DNA from: Rhodoferax sp.
GTDB lineage: Bacteria; Pseudomonadota; Gammaproteobacteria; Burkholderiales; Burkholderiaceae_C
Direction: 5' to 3'
Assembly: GCA_028292305.1 (NCBI GenBank)
Contig: JAQGMQ010000314.1
Coordinates: forward strand, 1 to 15,470
Length of the DNA: 15,470 bases
Shown here: one piece after another, positions 1 to 8,634 of the stretch
Position numbering within the stretch: position 1 is the stretch's first letter
How the letters are laid out: the number at the start of each line of letters is the position of its first letter
Notes under the pieces: model-generated
The model's input: the letters and a program-made list of their open reading frames with translations, nothing else
Told to the model about the DNA's origin: nothing
Databases searched by the model: none
Made by a program: the position numbers and the translations under genes

Positions 1-1
1 C

Positions 2-853
2 GGCGTGCGCCGCACCATCACCGCGGTAGCCGTGCCGTGGATGGTCTTCACCGTCATCGTCTACTGCTTCGCCTTTGCCGGCGGCTTCGTGCAGACCTGG
101 GGCCGCGATTACACGCTCACGCTCAACCATTTCCGCACCGCGTTTTCGCTCGAGTGGGGCCAGTTCGGCCTGGTGTGGGCCGGCACGGCATGGAACTCGC
201 TGTTCACCACGCTGCAACTGGCGGGTGCCGCGGCGCCCATCACCGCCGGGCTGGGCTTGCTCATCGCCTACCTGCTGGCGCGCACCGAATTCCGCGGCCA
301 GGGCCTGTTCGAATTTTTGGCGCTGCTGGCCTTTGCCATTCCTGGCACGGTGCTGGGCGTGAGCTACATCCTGGCCTTCAACGTGCCGCCTTTCGAGCTC
401 ACCGGCACCGGGCTGATCATCGTGTTGTGCTTCATGTTCCGCAACCTGCCGGTGGGTGTGCGCGCGGGCACGGCGGCCTTCAAGCAGCTCGACCGTTCGC
501 TCGACGAGGCCTCGCTGATGCTGCGCGCCTCCACCGTGCAGACGCTGTTCCATGTGGTGCTGCCACTGCTCAAGCCGGCGCTGGTGGCAGCACTCGTCTA
601 CAGCTTCGTGCGGGCCATGACCACGGTGTCGGCGGTGGTGTTTCTGGTGACGGCCGAAAACGAGCTTGCCACCACCTACATCATCGGCCGCGTGGGCAAT
701 GGCGACTACGGCGTGGCGCTGGCCTACTGCACGGTGCTGATCATCCTGATGTCGCTGGCCATCGGCCTGATCCAGCTGCTGGTGGGCGAACGCAAGCTGG
801 GGCGGCGCAAGACGGCCAAGGCGCTGGTGCCCGTCGTCCCGGCCACGGCATGA
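2..853 (+). CDS. ABC transporter permease, C-terminal part (FbpB-like), 5' truncated by window
   Basis: The reading frame is open to the left edge, so this is the end of a longer protein. FbpB-type permeases are often fused double permeases of more than 500 residues, and about 284 remain here. Several hydrophobic membrane segments are visible, around residues 8-27, 66-90, 103-126, 130-147, 195-215 and 240-262 counted from codon 5-7. An EAA-type loop follows near residues 168-192 (DEASLMLRAS, then VVLPLLKPAL), the coupling surface for the ATPase, with Ala where the usual Gly sits. The ATPase gene follows after 31 nt, so the two should form one inner-membrane importer. The likely class is ferric iron, or a related small ligand such as phosphonate or polyamine; substrate cannot be decided without the binding protein upstream. 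The true start lies outside the window. Confidence 0.85.
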   Translation, partial: GVRRTITAVAVPWMVFTVIVYCFAFAGGFVQTWGRDYTLTLNHFRTAFSLEWGQFGLVWAGTAWNSLFTTLQLAGAAAPITAGLGLLIAYLLARTEFRGQGLFEFLALLAFAIPGTVLGVSYILAFNVPPFELTGTGLIIVLCFMFRNLPVGVRAGTAAFKQLDRSLDEASLMLRASTVQTLFHVVLPLLKPALVAALVYSFVRAMTTVSAVVFLVTAENELATTYIIGRVGNGDYGVALAYCTVLIILMSLAIGLIQLLVGERKLGRRKTAKALVPVVPATA

Positions 854-884
854 CCCTTCAAGAAACCAGGAAAAGATCCAAGCC

Positions 885-1955
<1,071 letters not shown>

Positions 1956-2013
1956 CCCTAAAGAACCCCGAGGCTGGCTGGAGTACCGGTTTTGTTTGTA
2001 ACATGCAAGCGCG

Positions 2014-2048
2014 GCGCGGCCTACGCCTCCTGGGCGATCAGGCCGCGC
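2014..2048 (+). terminator. Strong stem-loop between the ABC operon and tal
   Basis: GCGCGGCCT (2014-2022) and AGGCCGCGC (2040-2048) are perfect 9-bp complements. Inside them, CGCC (2024-2027) and GGCG (2033-2036) form a second short stem around TCCTG. The result is a stable two-step hairpin 59 nt after the ATPase stop. No T-run follows, so it is not a classical intrinsic terminator. It could be a Rho-assisted terminator, a 3'-end stabiliser, or part of the tal leader. Confidence 0.5.
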
Positions 2049-2067
2049 ATTCCGGTTTCAAGCGAAC

Positions 2068-2089
2068 GCCCCCGCGCTATTCCGGGGGC
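2068..2089 (+). promoter_or_regulatory. Hairpin close to the tal start
   Basis: GCCCCCG (2068-2074) and CGGGGGC (2083-2089) form a perfect 7-bp GC stem with an 8-nt loop (CGCTATTC), ending 18 nt before the tal ATG. It lies where it could limit ribosome access to tal, whose Shine-Dalgarno is weak. The structure is seen in the sequence; the regulatory role is inferred. Confidence 0.4.
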
Positions 2090-2107
2090 ACCTGAGCGAA
2101 ACATGCC

Positions 2108-3055
2108 ATGAACCAACTCGACGCACTCAAGCAGTTCACCACCGTGGTGGCCGATACCGGCAACTTCAACCAGCTGGCCGCCTACAAGCCGACCGATGCC
2201 ACCACCAACCCTTCGCTGATCCTGAAGGCCGTGCAGAGCGATGACTACAAGCCGCTGCTCGACGAAGCCGTGAAGAAGCACAAGGGCAAGCCGATCGATG
2301 AAGTGATGGACCACCTGCTGGTGCGTTTCGGCACCGAGATCCTGTCGATCATTCCCGGCCGCGTTTCCACCGAGGTCGACGCACGGCTGAGCTTCGACAC
2401 AGAAGCCACGGTGACCCGCGGCAAACGCATCATCGCCTTGTACAAGGCTGAGGGCATCGCCGCCGACCGCATCCTGATCAAGGTCGCTTCCACATGGGAA
2501 GGCATCCGCGCCGCCGAAAAGCTCGAGCAGGCCGGCATTCACACCAACCTCACGCTGCTGTTCTCTTTCGCACAGGCCGTGGCTTGCGGTGCAGCCAAGG
2601 TCCAGCTGATCTCGCCCTTCGTCGGCCGCATCTACGACTGGTACAAGAAGAGCGGCGGCGCCAAGTGGGTCGAAGTAGAAAACGCCGAGGCCAACGACCC
2701 GGGCGTGAAGTCGGTCACCGAGATCTACAACTACTACAAACACTTCGGCATCAAGACCGAAGTCATGGGCGCGAGCTTTCGCAACGTGGGCCAGATCACG
2801 GCGCTGGCCGGCTGCGACCTCTTGACCATCAGCCCCGACCTGCTGGCCAAGCTGGCCGAGACCGATGCGCCGCTCAAGCGTGTGCTCGACCCCAAGGGCG
2901 CCAAGGACACGAAGATGGACCAGCTGAGCTACGACGAAGCCAGCTTCCGCTTCGCGCTGAACGAAGACGCCATGGCTACCGAAAAGCTGGCCGAAGGCAT
3001 TCGTGCTTTCGCGGCGGACGCCATCAAGCTCGACAAGCTGCTGCAGGTCGTTTGA
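2108..3055 (+). CDS. tal: Transaldolase (TalB type)
   Basis: Cytoplasmic pentose-phosphate enzyme that moves a dihydroxyacetone unit from sedoheptulose-7-phosphate to glyceraldehyde-3-phosphate, giving erythrose-4-phosphate and fructose-6-phosphate. Its 315 residues match the normal TalB length. The Schiff-base lysine is Lys125 in RILIKVASTWEG. Asp16 (VVADTGNF) and Glu99 (RLSFDTEA) match the catalytic acid positions of E. coli TalB, and TTNPSLIL (32-39) and LLFSFAQAVAC are family motifs. The ATG at 2108 starts a typical N-terminus (MNQLDALKQF). No strong Shine-Dalgarno precedes it, and two hairpins sit in its leader. The stop is 2 nt before pgi, so the two are almost certainly co-transcribed and perhaps translationally coupled. 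Confidence 0.97.
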   Translation: MNQLDALKQFTTVVADTGNFNQLAAYKPTDATTNPSLILKAVQSDDYKPLLDEAVKKHKGKPIDEVMDHLLVRFGTEILSIIPGRVSTEVDARLSFDTEATVTRGKRIIALYKAEGIAADRILIKVASTWEGIRAAEKLEQAGIHTNLTLLFSFAQAVACGAAKVQLISPFVGRIYDWYKKSGGAKWVEVENAEANDPGVKSVTEIYNYYKHFGIKTEVMGASFRNVGQITALAGCDLLTISPDLLAKLAETDAPLKRVLDPKGAKDTKMDQLSYDEASFRFALNEDAMATEKLAEGIRAFAADAIKLDKLLQVV

Positions 3056-3057
3056 TC

Positions 3058-4635
3058 ATGACCAAGTCCATCGAGCGTGTGCGTTGTGACGCGACGCCGG
3101 CCTGGGTCGAGCTGCAGGATGCGTATGCCGAACACGGCGCGTTCGACCTGCGCCAGGCCTTCGATGCCGACGCCGAACGCTTCGCGTCCTTCAGCCAGGA
3201 AGCGCCTTACGTCTTCGCCGACCTGTCGAAAAACCTGATCGACGAAGCCACCCAAACCCTGTTGCTGGCGCTGGCCGAGCAAAGCGGCCTGGCCCCGCAC
3301 CGCGACGCCATGTTCGCCGGTGAAAAGATCAACACCACCGAACAGCGCGCCGTGATGCACTGGCTTTTGCGCCATCCGCCGGTGGCCAAAAAGGCCGATC
3401 TGCGCGACGGCATGAAAGGCCTGAGCGCCGAGCTGGCCGACGTGCACAGCACGCTCAAGGCGATGCTGGCCTACGCCGAAAAGATGCGTGCCGACAGCAA
3501 GATCACCGACGTCGTCAACATCGGCATCGGTGGCTCCGACCTCGGTCCGCAAATGGCTGTGCTGGCGCTCGACAGCTTCGTCACGCAGGACAAGCGCTTC
3601 CACTTCATCTCCAACGTCGACGGCCATGAACTCGCGGCGCTGCTGCCCAGGCTCAAGCCCGAGAACACGCTGTTCCTGATCGCCTCCAAGACGTTCACGA
3701 CCAACGAGACGATGATGAACGCGCGCTCGGCCAAGAGCTGGTTCGAAGCCAATGGCGGCAAGGACATCGCGCGCCATTTCGCCGCACTGACGACCAACGT
3801 GTCGGCAGCCAAGGACTTCGGCATCGACACCACCTTCGGCTTTTGGGACTGGGTGGGCGGCCGTTATTCGCTGTGGTCGGCCATCGGCCTGCCGCTGGCC
3901 ATCGCCATCGGTGCCGATGGCTTCCGCGAATTCCTGGCCGGTGCGCACGCGATGGACGAACATTTCCGCACCGCGCCGCTGGCTGAAAACCTGCCCGTGC
4001 GCCTGGGCCTGATCGACGTCTGGTACCGCAACTTCCACAAGTTCACCAGCCGCAGCATCGCGCCGTACCACAGCGCCCTGCGCCGCCTGCCGGCCTACCT
4101 GCAGCAGCTGGAGATGGAGAGCAACGGCAAGCAGGTCGACCTGGCCGGCCGGCGGCTGCCCTATGGCACCTCGCCCGTGTTGTGGGGCGAGCCCGGCACC
4201 AACGGCCAGCATGCCTACTTCCAGATGCTGCACCAGGGCACGGACGTGGTGCCGGTGGAATTCATCGCCGTGAAGAAGGCCCGCCACACCCTGGCCGGCC
4301 ACCAGCCGGCGCTGCTGTCCAACGTGCTGGCGCAAGCCCAGGCGCTGATGGTCGGCAAGGTTGACGCCGGTGGGCACCGCAACTTTCCGGGCAACCGGCC
4401 CAGCACGTTCTTGCTGCTGGAAGAACTCACGCCCGCTAGCTTCGGCGCACTCATCGCGCTGCAGGAACACCGCGTGTTCGTGAGCGGCGCGCTGTGGTGC
4501 ATCAACAGCTTCGACCAGTGGGGCGTGGAGCTGGGCAAGGTGCTGGCAAAGGACATCGAGCCGCGATTGGCATCGGGCGATGTGAAGGGGCTGGACGGGT
4601 CGACGGCCGGCCTGCTGGCGCGTTTGAAGCACTAG
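3058..4635 (+). CDS. pgi: Glucose-6-phosphate isomerase
   Basis: Interconverts glucose-6-phosphate and fructose-6-phosphate in the cytoplasm, feeding the same fructose-6-phosphate pool as the transaldolase encoded immediately upstream. Length is 525 residues, close to the usual 540-550. Visible motifs are NIGIGGSDLGP (154-164) for phosphate binding, the first PGI signature DWVGGRYSLWSAIG (264-277), catalytic Glu354 in LEMESNGK, catalytic His385 in GTNGQHAYFQ, and the second signature ending at Lys494 (FDQWGVELGK). These match E. coli Glu355, His386 and Lys514. The frame is open upstream to 2494, but that stretch overlaps tal. The ATG at 3058, 2 nt after the tal stop, begins an appropriate N-terminus and was chosen. 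Nothing is missing. Confidence 0.97.
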   Translation: MTKSIERVRCDATPAWVELQDAYAEHGAFDLRQAFDADAERFASFSQEAPYVFADLSKNLIDEATQTLLLALAEQSGLAPHRDAMFAGEKINTTEQRAVMHWLLRHPPVAKKADLRDGMKGLSAELADVHSTLKAMLAYAEKMRADSKITDVVNIGIGGSDLGPQMAVLALDSFVTQDKRFHFISNVDGHELAALLPRLKPENTLFLIASKTFTTNETMMNARSAKSWFEANGGKDIARHFAALTTNVSAAKDFGIDTTFGFWDWVGGRYSLWSAIGLPLAIAIGADGFREFLAGAHAMDEHFRTAPLAENLPVRLGLIDVWYRNFHKFTSRSIAPYHSALRRLPAYLQQLEMESNGKQVDLAGRRLPYGTSPVLWGEPGTNGQHAYFQMLHQGTDVVPVEFIAVKKARHTLAGHQPALLSNVLAQAQALMVGKVDAGGHRNFPGNRPSTFLLLEELTPASFGALIALQEHRVFVSGALWCINSFDQWGVELGKVLAKDIEPRLASGDVKGLDGSTAGLLARLKH

Positions 4636-4646
4636 GGTATGGCTGC

Positions 4647-4666
4647 CTCTCCCGCGCGCGGGAGAG
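4647..4666. repeat. REP-like perfect palindrome downstream of pgi
   Basis: CTCTCCCGCGCGCGGGAGAG is a perfect 20-nt palindrome 11 nt after the pgi stop, followed by CGCCGGGGTGAGGG. This composite (a CTCTCCCGC...GCGGGAGAG stem, then a GGTGAGGG tail) resembles the short interspersed palindromes common in GC-rich proteobacterial genomes. It could also end or stabilise the tal-pgi transcript, although no T-run follows. Confidence 0.55.
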
Positions 4667-4730
4667 CGCCGGGGTGAGGGCGCTGGCGCCGACCCCATGC
4701 AACCCATGCCCCCGACCGCCCGGCGCTCCC

Positions 4731-5186
4731 ATGCACATCGCAATCGAATCCCCTGACCAACCGGAAGTCATCCGCCTCATCGCCGAGCTGGACGCCTACC
4801 AGGACACGCTCTACCCACCCGAGAGCCGGCACGCGCTGGATCTTGCGTCGCTGAAGCGGCCCAACGTCGTGTTCGCGGTTGCCCGGCATGCCGAGGGCCA
4901 GGCCATCGGTTGCGGAGCCATCGTCGTTCATGCCGACTACGGCGAACTCAAGCGCATGTACGTGCACCCTCGACATCGGGGTGCCGGTGTCGCCAGGAAG
5001 CTATTGGCCTTGCTGGAGGCCACGGCCGCGTCGGTCGGCTGCAGACTATGCAAGCTCGAGACCGGGCCATGCCAGCCCGAGGCACTGCGTCTGTACGCAA
5101 GCTGCGGCTACGCGCGCCGAGGCCCATTCGGGAACTACGCAAACGACCCGCTGAGTGTGTTCATGCAGAAGCGCATCGCGGGCTGA
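4731..5186 (+). CDS. GNAT-family N-acetyltransferase
   Basis: A 151-residue protein with the Gcn5-related fold, transferring an acetyl group from acetyl-CoA to an amine. Motif A is clear: a beta strand LKRMYVHP (73-80), then the pyrophosphate loop RHRGAGVA (81-88, pattern RxxGxG) and helix RKLLALLEATAA. Further on, KLETGPCQPEALRLYASCGY (108-127) and GPFGNYANDPLSVFMQK (131-147) are typical of a widespread GNAT subgroup of unknown substrate. The ATG at 4731 gives a complete domain; the frame is open further upstream but overlaps pgi and the palindrome. No good Shine-Dalgarno is visible. The substrate is unknown. The neighbours (pgi, the NTF2-like gene 20 nt downstream) give no firm hint. Confidence 0.9.
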   Translation: MHIAIESPDQPEVIRLIAELDAYQDTLYPPESRHALDLASLKRPNVVFAVARHAEGQAIGCGAIVVHADYGELKRMYVHPRHRGAGVARKLLALLEATAASVGCRLCKLETGPCQPEALRLYASCGYARRGPFGNYANDPLSVFMQKRIAG

Positions 5187-5206
5187 ACTAGAAAGCGGGT
5201 AGGACC

Positions 5207-5614
5207 ATGACGCCATCCGAATCTGCCAACAGCGCCGCTGTCGCGGCCTACCTGGCGGCGCTCGAACAGTTTGTCCAGGGCGATGCCCTGGCGCGATTTT
5301 TCACCCCGACCGCGGTGCAGGTGGAGCTGCCCAACCGACTGAATCCGCAGGGCGGCACCAGCGACCTGGCCACGTTGCTGCGCCGTGCCGAGCAGGCCAG
5401 GAGCTTGCTGAACAGCCAGGACTACGCGGTCCGTTCCGTGCTGGCGCACGGTGACCAGGTGGCCGTGGAAGCCGAATGGTCCGGTGAGCTGGCGGTGAGC
5501 GCCGGTGCGCTGGTGGCCGGCACCCGCATGAAGGCTTACTTCGCGATGTTCTTCGTGTTCGAGAACGGCCTCATCGCCAGCCAGCGCAACTACGACTGTT
5601 TCGAGCCCTGGTAA
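5207..5614 (+). CDS. NTF2/SnoaL-like domain protein
   Basis: A 135-residue protein with the layout of the cystatin-like NTF2/SnoaL fold: an N-terminal helical part (AVAAYLAALEQFVQGDALARFFTP), then beta strands including YAVRSVLAHGDQVAVEAEWSGEL (about 76-98) and a C-terminal FVFENGLIASQRNYDCFEPW. In this fold the last strands usually read as F-x-NGKI-x-x-xxYDCFxP, which fits. Such proteins are isomerases, dehydratases or ligand-binding subunits; no catalytic pair can be assigned here. AGGA lies at 5201-5204, only 2 nt from the ATG, so initiation may be inefficient or use GCGGG further up. It is 20 nt after the acetyltransferase stop, so the two are probably co-transcribed. It ends 17 nt from the convergent clcB stop, with no hairpin between them. 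Confidence 0.8.
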   Translation: MTPSESANSAAVAAYLAALEQFVQGDALARFFTPTAVQVELPNRLNPQGGTSDLATLLRRAEQARSLLNSQDYAVRSVLAHGDQVAVEAEWSGELAVSAGALVAGTRMKAYFAMFFVFENGLIASQRNYDCFEPW

Positions 5615-5631
5615 CGCGGGGCCGCGGCGGT

Positions 5632-7365
5632 CTATTCGCTCAGCCGCACATAGGTCGTCAGCAACCGGCTCTTTGCCACCACGCCCAGTAGCACTGGATG
5701 GTCCAGGCTTTCAACCACCGGCAGACGTTCGCCCCGGTGCGCCAGGAAGCGTTGCAGCGCCTGTCCCAGGTCCATGTCGGCGGCAATGGGCGTGATGTCT
5801 TGCGTCAGCAAATCACCGGCCGTCCTGGCCTCGAGCCCTGGCGTGCCACTGGCCGTCGTCAACGACTTCAGTGGCACCACGCCGAGGTACAGCGACTGCG
5901 CGTCCACCACGTAGACGTACTTGACGGGATGCTGCAGAAAGAGCCGTCCCATCTCGGCCTGGCTGGTACCGGGCTGCACCACGGTCTGCGCCGGCTCGAT
6001 GAGGTCGCGCACATGCAGCGTGCGCAGGCGCAGCCGTTCGGTCTGTTGCTCGCGGCGTTTCACGGTGATCTCGTACATCGACCCGGCATCGGCCGAGCGC
6101 GCCACGAAATAGGCCACCACGCTGGAGGCCATCAATGGCAGCATCACCTGGTAGTTCAGCGTCATCTCGAAGATCATCAGGATCGCCATCAGCGGGGCCT
6201 GGGTTGCGCCCGCCAGGAACGCACCCATGCCGACGATGGCATAGGCGAAGGGCGGTGCGGTGGCGCCTGGCAGCAGGGCTTGCGCCGCCGAGCCGAACAA
6301 CGCCCCTATCAGGCAGCCGAAGAACAGCGCCGGCGTGAACACCCCACCCACAGCACCCGATCCCGACGTTGCCAACGTGGCCAATGCCTTGGCTGCGAGC
6401 ACCGCGACCATCAGTTGCCAGGGCCAGTTCTCGCGCAGCACGCTGTTGACCACGCTGTAGCCGTTGCCCCATACCTCGGGCATGGGCACGGAGATCAGGC
6501 CGACCACCAGGCCCCCAAGCGCGAGGCGCCAGGGCGTGGCGATGCGCAGCTTGCCGAAGGCCGCGCGGCTCGCGCGCAGACCGCGCAGGAACAACGCCGC
6601 CGAGCCGCCGAGCAACACGCCGAGCAGCGCAAACAACAACACCTCGAAGCCGGCGACATCGGGAAAGAACGGCATCTGGTAGACCGGCTGGTAGCCCGGC
6701 AAGGCGCGCATCACGATGTTGGCCACCACGGCGGCGACGATGATCGGCCCCACGCTTTCCATGGCGATGGAGCCAAGCACGATTTCGGCCACGAAGAATG
6801 CGCCGGCAATGGGCGCGTTATAGGCAGCGGTCAACCCCGCCGCGGCGCCGCAGGCGACCAACAGCCGCAGCCGGTCCCCGGGGAACTTGAAGCAGCGGCC
6901 GAGCAACGAGGTGCACAGGGCCGACAGCTGCACCATCGAGCCTTCGCGCCCGATGGAGCCGCCGCTGGCGATGCTGGCCAGAGAAGAGGCGCTGCGTGCC
7001 AGCGTCTGGGCCGCGGGAATGCGCCCGTCGCCGAGCACGATAGCCTCCATGTAATCGGAGGTGGCCTTCTGCACGGTGGTGCGGCGCGCCACTTCGAGCA
7101 ACAGCCCCGCGATCAGGCCACCACAGGCCGGCGTGAGAATTCGCGCCCATGGCGGCAGGCTTCGGGCCAGTGCCACCATCCCGTTGCCCTGGCCCAGCAG
7201 AGCCGTGTCCAAGCTGTGCAAGGCCAGGCGAAACAGCTCCGTGGCCAGCGCACCCAGTACCCCGGCCACGATGGCCCACAGCAACGTGGTCTGCCATTCG
7301 GCGATGCGAAATAGCTTCTGCAGTTTGGCGCGCGCGCTCAGCATCCAGGGGATGGGACGGTACAT
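5632..7365 (-). CDS. clcB: ClcB-type voltage-gated chloride channel/transporter with C-terminal CBS pair
   Basis: An inner-membrane CLC protein of 577 residues. CLC motifs are GSIGREGSM (136-144) with gating Glu141, AYNAPIAGAFFVAE (181-194), VWGNGYS (298-304), GGVFTP (340-345) and the C-terminal Tyr431. The GREGS and VWGNGYS forms resemble E. coli ClcB more than ClcA. The internal proton glutamate of ClcA (Glu203) aligns with Ile195, as in ClcB. Residues from about 451 on form two CBS domains (HVRDLIEPAQTVVQ, then TAGDLLTQDITPIAAD), which usually bind nucleotides. The start is uncertain: ATG at 7365, 7 nt after the pmpB-like stop, was preferred, while ATG at 7407 would overlap that gene and add 14 residues. 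It is last in the bigR operon by position; a link to sulfur metabolism is not established. Confidence 0.9.
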   Translation of the reverse strand: MYRPIPWMLSARAKLQKLFRIAEWQTTLLWAIVAGVLGALATELFRLALHSLDTALLGQGNGMVALARSLPPWARILTPACGGLIAGLLLEVARRTTVQKATSDYMEAIVLGDGRIPAAQTLARSASSLASIASGGSIGREGSMVQLSALCTSLLGRCFKFPGDRLRLLVACGAAAGLTAAYNAPIAGAFFVAEIVLGSIAMESVGPIIVAAVVANIVMRALPGYQPVYQMPFFPDVAGFEVLLFALLGVLLGGSAALFLRGLRASRAAFGKLRIATPWRLALGGLVVGLISVPMPEVWGNGYSVVNSVLRENWPWQLMVAVLAAKALATLATSGSGAVGGVFTPALFFGCLIGALFGSAAQALLPGATAPPFAYAIVGMGAFLAGATQAPLMAILMIFEMTLNYQVMLPLMASSVVAYFVARSADAGSMYEITVKRREQQTERLRLRTLHVRDLIEPAQTVVQPGTSQAEMGRLFLQHPVKYVYVVDAQSLYLGVVPLKSLTTASGTPGLEARTAGDLLTQDITPIAADMDLGQALQRFLAHRGERLPVVESLDHPVLLGVVAKSRLLTTYVRLSE

Positions 7366-7372
7366 CGGATCG

Positions 7373-7831
7373 TCAGTCTTCACGACGCCGCAGCGCCTCG
7401 ATCGCATGGAACAGCGCCATCCCGACGAGCATCGCGGCGACGAACACGCCGGCCTTCAAGTGCGCCGTTCCCCATCCCACCAAGGCGACCAACGCGGGGC
7501 CGGGGCAGAAGCCGGCAAGGCCCCAGCCCACACCGAACAGCAGGCTGCCGAACACCAGGCGGCGGTCGATGCCGCGGGCCGATGGGCCTTGGACGGGGGG
7601 CAGCCGCATGGCGCCGCCCAGCAGCGAATTGTCGCGCCGGGCCGCCACACGGAAAGCGAAGAACGCCACCGCCACGGCGCCGGCCATCACCAAGGCCAAC
7701 GACGGGTCCCAGCGGCCCGCCAAGTCCAGGAAGCCCAGCACCTTGGCCGGATTGGCCATGCCGGACAGCAGCAGGCCTAGGCCGAAGACCAGGCCGGCAG
7801 CCGCAGAGGACAAGAGGTACATGGTGCGCAT
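7373..7831 (-). CDS. YeeE/YedE (DUF6691) sulfur-transport half, PmpB-like
   Basis: A 152-residue membrane protein with about four hydrophobic segments (roughly 5-24, 46-62, 92-108, 121-142). Family marks are LLSGMANPAKVLGFLDLAGRWDPSLA (21-46) and GFCPGPALVALVGWG (107-121) with Cys109 in the pore motif. In the YeeE/YedE family, conserved cysteines pass thiosulfate or other sulfur species across the inner membrane. Here the transporter is split into two genes, this one and its upstream neighbour. The spacing is 2 nt (TGA-AG-ATG), so translation is probably coupled. ATG at 7831 was chosen; ATG at 7822 (residue 4) is also possible. Next to bigR and a persulfide dioxygenase, a role in moving sulfide, sulfite or thiosulfate is likely but unproven. 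Confidence 0.88.
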   Translation of the reverse strand: MRTMYLLSSAAAGLVFGLGLLLSGMANPAKVLGFLDLAGRWDPSLALVMAGAVAVAFFAFRVAARRDNSLLGGAMRLPPVQGPSARGIDRRLVFGSLLFGVGWGLAGFCPGPALVALVGWGTAHLKAGVFVAAMLVGMALFHAIEALRRRED

Positions 7832-7833
7832 CT

Positions 7834-8268
7834 TCAGCCGTTGACCCCATGCCGCAACAGGAAGACCGCCGCGAAGCCCGCAGCCATGAAACACGCGGTC
7901 GCCACCATGGAACGGGGCGACAGCCGCGCCAGGCCGCAGACCCCGTGCCCGCTGGTGCAGCCCGCGCCATATCGTGTGCCCAGGCCGACCAGCAGGCCGG
8001 CGGCAACCAGCGTGCCGTAGCCGGCATCCACCTCGGGAACGGGCGCTGCTGCCACCAGGCCGTACAGCACCGGCACCGCCAGCAGGCCCAGCACGAAGGC
8101 CAGCCGCCAGGCGGTCTGCGCTTTCGCGGGTCGCAGCAGGCCGCCCACGATGCCGCTGATGCCGGCGATGCGCCCGTTGAACAGCGCCAGCATCCCGGCC
8201 GCCGTGCCGATGAGCGCGCCGCCGAGCAAGGCGCTCCAGGGGGTGAAGTGTTCCCAGTCGATGGTCAT
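7834..8268 (-). CDS. YeeE/YedE family sulfur-transport half, PmpA-like
   Basis: A 144-residue membrane protein, first half of the split YeeE/YedE transporter. Hydrophobic segments run about 13-30, 54-75, 84-98 and 121-138. The diagnostic motif GLGTRYGAGCTSGHGVCGLA (95-114) has Cys104 and Cys111, the sulfur-relay cysteines of this family; GRIAGISGIVGG (32-43) is also typical. The start codon overlaps the bigR stop (ATGA at 8265-8268), a strong sign of a single transcript and translational coupling. The inner-membrane location is inferred from hydrophobicity. The substrate is most likely a small sulfur anion or sulfide species, given the repressor upstream and the divergent dioxygenase; sulfite export and thiosulfate import are both possible. 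Confidence 0.9.
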   Translation of the reverse strand: MTIDWEHFTPWSALLGGALIGTAAGMLALFNGRIAGISGIVGGLLRPAKAQTAWRLAFVLGLLAVPVLYGLVAAAPVPEVDAGYGTLVAAGLLVGLGTRYGAGCTSGHGVCGLARLSPRSMVATACFMAAGFAAVFLLRHGVNG

Positions 8269-8594
8269 GGCGGTTGTTCCTTCGGGCAGTACAGGCGGTA
8301 CAGCAGCGCCAACAGTTCGACGGCAGCCGGGTCGGCCACGCGGTAGTGGATGTTCTTGCCGTCGCGCCGCGTCTCGACCAGGCCCTCGCTGCGCAACACG
8401 CCGAGCTGTTGCGACAAACTCGGCTGGCGGATGTCGAGCAGCACTTCGAGTTCACCCACGCTGTACTCGCCCTGCGACAGCTGGCACAGCAGCAGCAGGC
8501 GCGCGTCGTGGGCCAGGGCCTTCAGCACCGCGACCGCCCGCGCCGCGCCTGCACGCAGGCGTGCGGGGTCAATGGGAGGGGCGCGTTTTCTCAT
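8265..8594 (-). CDS. bigR: BigR/SqrR-like persulfide-sensing ArsR-family repressor
   Basis: A 109-residue winged-helix ArsR/SmtB repressor. Helix-turn-helix region SVGELEVLLDIRQPSLSQQLGVLRSEGLV (45-73), then wing TRRDGKNIHYRV (75-86). There is no CxC metal site. Instead Cys37 (LLLLCQLS) and Cys103 (LYCPKEQ) are 66 residues apart, the same spacing as Cys42/Cys108 in BigR and Cys41/Cys107 in SqrR. Those cysteines form a (poly)sulfide bridge when sulfide stress occurs, releasing DNA. ATG at 8594 gives the family length. The frame is open to 8741, but that extension crosses the promoter and reads into the divergent gene. It probably represses itself, the transporter pair and the dioxygenase through the AT-rich region at 8629-8663. 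Confidence 0.92.
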   Translation of the reverse strand: MRKRAPPIDPARLRAGAARAVAVLKALAHDARLLLLCQLSQGEYSVGELEVLLDIRQPSLSQQLGVLRSEGLVETRRDGKNIHYRVADPAAVELLALLYRLYCPKEQPP

Positions 8595-8634
8595 GGCTTG
8601 CGAGCGGAATGCAGGCGGGGATCCAGCGAATGAA

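Noticed and set aside
2494..3057. N-terminal extension of pgi
   Set aside because: It lies wholly within tal in another frame; the ATG at 3058 gives the normal enzyme length and N-terminus.
2929..4743. Long minus-strand open frame (about 600 codons) opposite pgi
   Set aside because: It is a mirror of a firmly identified gene in GC-rich DNA, with low-complexity His/Gln/Arg-rich translation and no recognisable domain.
5698..7314. Long plus-strand open frame opposite clcB
   Set aside because: The translation is Arg/His/Gln-rich without motifs, while the opposite strand encodes a clear CLC protein.
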